Assembly: GCA_904501855.1 (NCBI GenBank)
Contig: CAJGCI010000083.1
Span: 1 to 7,913 of the forward strand
DNA length: 7,913 nucleotides
Direction of reading: 5' to 3'
Source: Oscillospiraceae bacterium
GTDB lineage: Bacteria; Bacillota; Clostridia; Oscillospirales; Oscillospiraceae
In this document: positions 6,325-7,913 of the stretch, piece after piece
Layout of the letters: each line of letters begins with the position of its first letter
Numbering within the stretch: position 1 is the first letter of the stretch
Notes under the pieces: generated by a model
Seen by the model: the letters and a program-made list of their open reading frames with translations, nothing else
Databases searched by the model: none
What the model was told of the DNA's origin: nothing
Position numbers and translations under genes: made by a program

Positions 6325-6331
6325 ACTTTTG

Positions 6332-7528
6332 TTATCGGATTCCGAGTTTCTTGAGAATGGAGTAGAACAGAGTTTTCTGCACCAGATTTTTCACTCTGTC
6401 AGAGACCAGGGAACCGGAGTTGGTCGACTGGTCATCTTCAGACGAACCGCTATCGGGAGCCTCCGGAGAAGGTTCCGGGTCGCTGCCGGCATCACCGAAG
6501 TAAGTCTCTGCCGCATCGATGGCCTGCGGGACCTGAATCAATCCGTATCCGTAAGAGGTATCATATCCCGGCTCTCCGAGATCCTTTGAGGATGCCTTAA
6601 GAATCTCTCCGAAATCCTTCTGACCCATTTGAGGATATTTTTCTTTCAGCATTGCGGCAAGTCCGCTGACAAAAGGTGCGGAGAACGATGTTCCGCTGCT
6701 CTTATACACGGTGAACGGAAGCGTTCCCAGACTGTATACATCCTCTCCAGGAGCCACGACAAACACGCTGTCGTTTTTGTTGGAAAATGAGGAGACGTTC
6801 ATATTCTTGTCCACGGAACCCACGGCGATGACATCCTCATAGGCGCCGGGATAATTGTAGGTTGCGTCTCCCTCGTTGCCTACGGTACTCACAACTATGA
6901 CGCCCTTCGACACCGCATACTGGACAGCGTTCTGAAGTTTCTTATTATTACTAGGGGTTCCGGAGCTGAGGTTGATGACATCACATTCATACTCATCCAC
7001 CGCGGCATAAATTCCTTCGATCTCGGCATCCGGTGTGCTGAATAGTGTACTGAAGCACTTGACAGGCGCAAAGGTCACTCCCGGTGCCATGCCGGCAATA
7101 CCGATCCCGTTTCCTTTTGTTGCTCCGATGATACCGGCAATAAACGTTCCGTGTCCCACGGTATCCAATACGGGGGATCCGATATTCAGTTTGACCGGCG
7201 AGAGATTCTTCCCTTTCAAAATCCTGTCTCTGTCAATATCCATTGTGTAGTCGGAAAGTCCGGAATCCACGATACCGACACGAACTCCCTTTCCGGTGAG
7301 GCCGGATTTCCAGCCTTCCTCCATCCCGATCATCTTCATATCCCACTGCAGACCGGAAAACAGATCAAAGCTGATCTCCTTCGTATTTGCGGGAATATCT
7401 TTCTCTTCCACTTTTTTAAACTGATAGTCAATCGGGAGATCATGGTCTTCTTCCTGTGCAAATGCATTGATACCGAACAATGGTATGAGCATGCATATTG
7501 CCATTAAGATGGCTAAGATCTTCTTCAT
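6332..7528 (-). CDS. Secreted subtilisin-like serine protease (peptidase S8)
   Basis: A 398-residue exported endopeptidase. The signal peptide MKKILAILMAICML... has a likely cut after AFA (residue 24). The S8 catalytic domain spans about 60-345 with a full set of active-site residues: Asp88 in VGIVDSGL, His126 in GHGTFIAG, oxyanion-hole Asn218 in VGNEG, and Ser281 in GTSFSAP. Only about 35 residues separate the signal from the catalytic domain, too few for a standard I9 inhibitor propeptide. An acidic Pro/Ser/Glu-rich segment (347-373) leads to a basic amphipathic tail (about 376-398), with no LPXTG motif or SLH domain. The ATG at 7528 follows AAGGAG (7538-7543) by 9 bases. GC content is visibly lower than in its neighbours, suggesting separate origin. 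The substrate is unknown; processing of wall proteins or peptides is possible from context. Confidence 0.93.
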   Translation of the reverse strand: MKKILAILMAICMLIPLFGINAFAQEEDHDLPIDYQFKKVEEKDIPANTKEISFDLFSGLQWDMKMIGMEEGWKSGLTGKGVRVGIVDSGLSDYTMDIDRDRILKGKNLSPVKLNIGSPVLDTVGHGTFIAGIIGATKGNGIGIAGMAPGVTFAPVKCFSTLFSTPDAEIEGIYAAVDEYECDVINLSSGTPSNNKKLQNAVQYAVSKGVIVVSTVGNEGDATYNYPGAYEDVIAVGSVDKNMNVSSFSNKNDSVFVVAPGEDVYSLGTLPFTVYKSSGTSFSAPFVSGLAAMLKEKYPQMGQKDFGEILKASSKDLGEPGYDTSYGYGLIQVPQAIDAAETYFGDAGSDPEPSPEAPDSGSSEDDQSTNSGSLVSDRVKNLVQKTLFYSILKKLGIR

Positions 7529-7631
7529 AAGTTCCTTCTCCTTTTTAATAGTTTTACCGTCGGTCCTCGAAATACCATGGGGGATGAATGGTTTGTTTTT
7601 CCGGGACAGTTCTCCTCCTTATGCTAACGCA

Positions 7632-7660
7632 TAATAGTTATGTTTTAAATATAACTATTA
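7632..7660. promoter_or_regulatory. Putative operator: 10-bp perfect inverted repeat over the protease -10 box
   Basis: Arms TAATAGTTAT (7632-7641) and ATAACTATTA (7651-7660) with a 9-base spacer. The dyad covers the -10 hexamer of the protease promoter, the layout expected for a repressor site. A half-site-like TAATAGTA occurs at 7693-7700. The cognate regulator is not identifiable here; the sequence differs from the TGTAA dyads of the Rrf2 operon. Confidence 0.6.
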
Positions 7661-7676
7661 CTCAAAAAGAGGTCAA
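7648..7676 (-). promoter_or_regulatory. Promoter of the protease gene
   Basis: Minus strand: -35 TTGACC (7671-7676), 17-base spacer, -10 TATATT (7648-7653). The predicted start near 7641 gives an untranslated leader of about 113 bases. The flanks are AT-rich. Confidence 0.75.
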
Positions 7677-7737
7677 TCCAAAATGAGTAAAATAATAGTA
7701 TTCTTTTGTTTCTGTCGATACTTGTCTTCACCTCAAT

Positions 7738-7802
7738 AAAAAAAGAACGTCTCTTCGGATAGGGATCCGGAATCCTGGACACCTATCATTCTGAGTCGTT
7801 CT
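7738..7802 (-). terminator. Large intrinsic terminator of the right-edge gene
   Basis: On the minus strand, outer arms AGAACGACTC/GAGACGTTCT (7793-7802 and 7744-7753) pair with one A/A mismatch. Inside are GATAGG/CCTATC (7782-7787 and 7758-7763) and a short GGAT/ATCC helix, and a run of 7 T follows (7738-7744). It lies 31 bases after the stop of the partial gene at the right edge. Most of the 7529-7832 gap is thus this terminator plus the protease promoter and leader. Confidence 0.75.
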
Positions 7803-7832
7803 GTTTTGTTCTATTCTTTTGACGGCTATGGG

Positions 7833-7913
7833 TCAGCTTCCCGTCTCCTCTCCCATGGGAAGGATCTTCTCATAGAGGAACTGGGCAAACTCGCAGCTGG
7901 AATAGGCGGCGAA
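7833..7913 (-). CDS. C-terminal 26 codons of an unidentified gene (5' part off window)
   Basis: The minus-strand frame entering from the right edge is open for 26 codons and stops with TGA at 7833-7835. The visible tail contains AAYSSCEFAQFLYEKILPMG and ends GEETGS. Codon use is GC-rich like the host genes, and a strong terminator follows the stop, both supporting a real gene end. There is too little sequence to name the product. Confidence 0.55.
   Translation of the reverse strand, partial: FAAYSSCEFAQFLYEKILPMGEETGS

Overview
The window looks like a chromosomal segment of a Gram-positive anaerobe or facultative anaerobe of the Bacillota, most likely class Clostridia. The evidence is purine-rich Shine-Dalgarno sequences, TTGACA/TATAAT-type promoters with 16-17 base spacers, S-layer homology (SLH) wall proteins, an Rrf2 regulator, and a zinc-type macrodomain of the Firmicutes kind. 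Most genes are GC-rich (about 60% by eye). The protease gene and the non-coding DNA upstream of it are clearly poorer in GC. Genus-level assignment is not possible from this sequence alone.

Left block (1-1370, minus strand): a two-gene operon. It is led by an Rrf2-family repressor (836-1276), followed three bases later by a zinc-dependent macrodomain protein-ADP-ribose hydrolase (1-832, C-terminus just off the left edge). Its promoter is bracketed by two inverted repeats of identical geometry (TGTAA-N9-TTACA), which look like an autorepression operator pair. Next, on the plus strand, a 62-residue two-helix membrane protein (1459-1647) overlaps by ATGA a YdeI/OmpD-associated family gene (1644-2216). 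A bidirectional terminator (2240-2278) separates this pair from the next block.

Centre (2294-6199): two paralogous, divergently transcribed cell-wall proteins, each about 580-596 residues. Both have a secretion signal or anchor, two small beta-type repeats and six SLH domains arranged as two triplets. The 369-base gap between them holds a strong promoter for the left gene and a promoter for the right gene. The right gene's roughly 156-base leader is unusually structured: a 5' hairpin, a 14-bp perfect long-range stem enclosing another hairpin, and a hairpin directly in front of the ribosome binding site. This leader is the best candidate here for an undescribed regulatory element.

Right block (6220-7913): terminators separate the second SLH gene from a convergent secreted subtilisin-like serine protease (6332-7528, minus). 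The protease has a complete catalytic triad, no classical I9 propeptide, and a basic C-terminal tail. Its promoter carries a perfect 10-bp inverted repeat over the -10 box. Further right lie a large terminator and the last 26 codons of an unidentified minus-strand gene.

Functionally the window joins a stress-type regulator/ADP-ribose-removal unit to an envelope island of two wall-bound SLH proteins and an exported protease. A functional link between the protease and the SLH proteins is inferred only from location. No RNA genes, insertion sequences or CRISPR arrays were seen.
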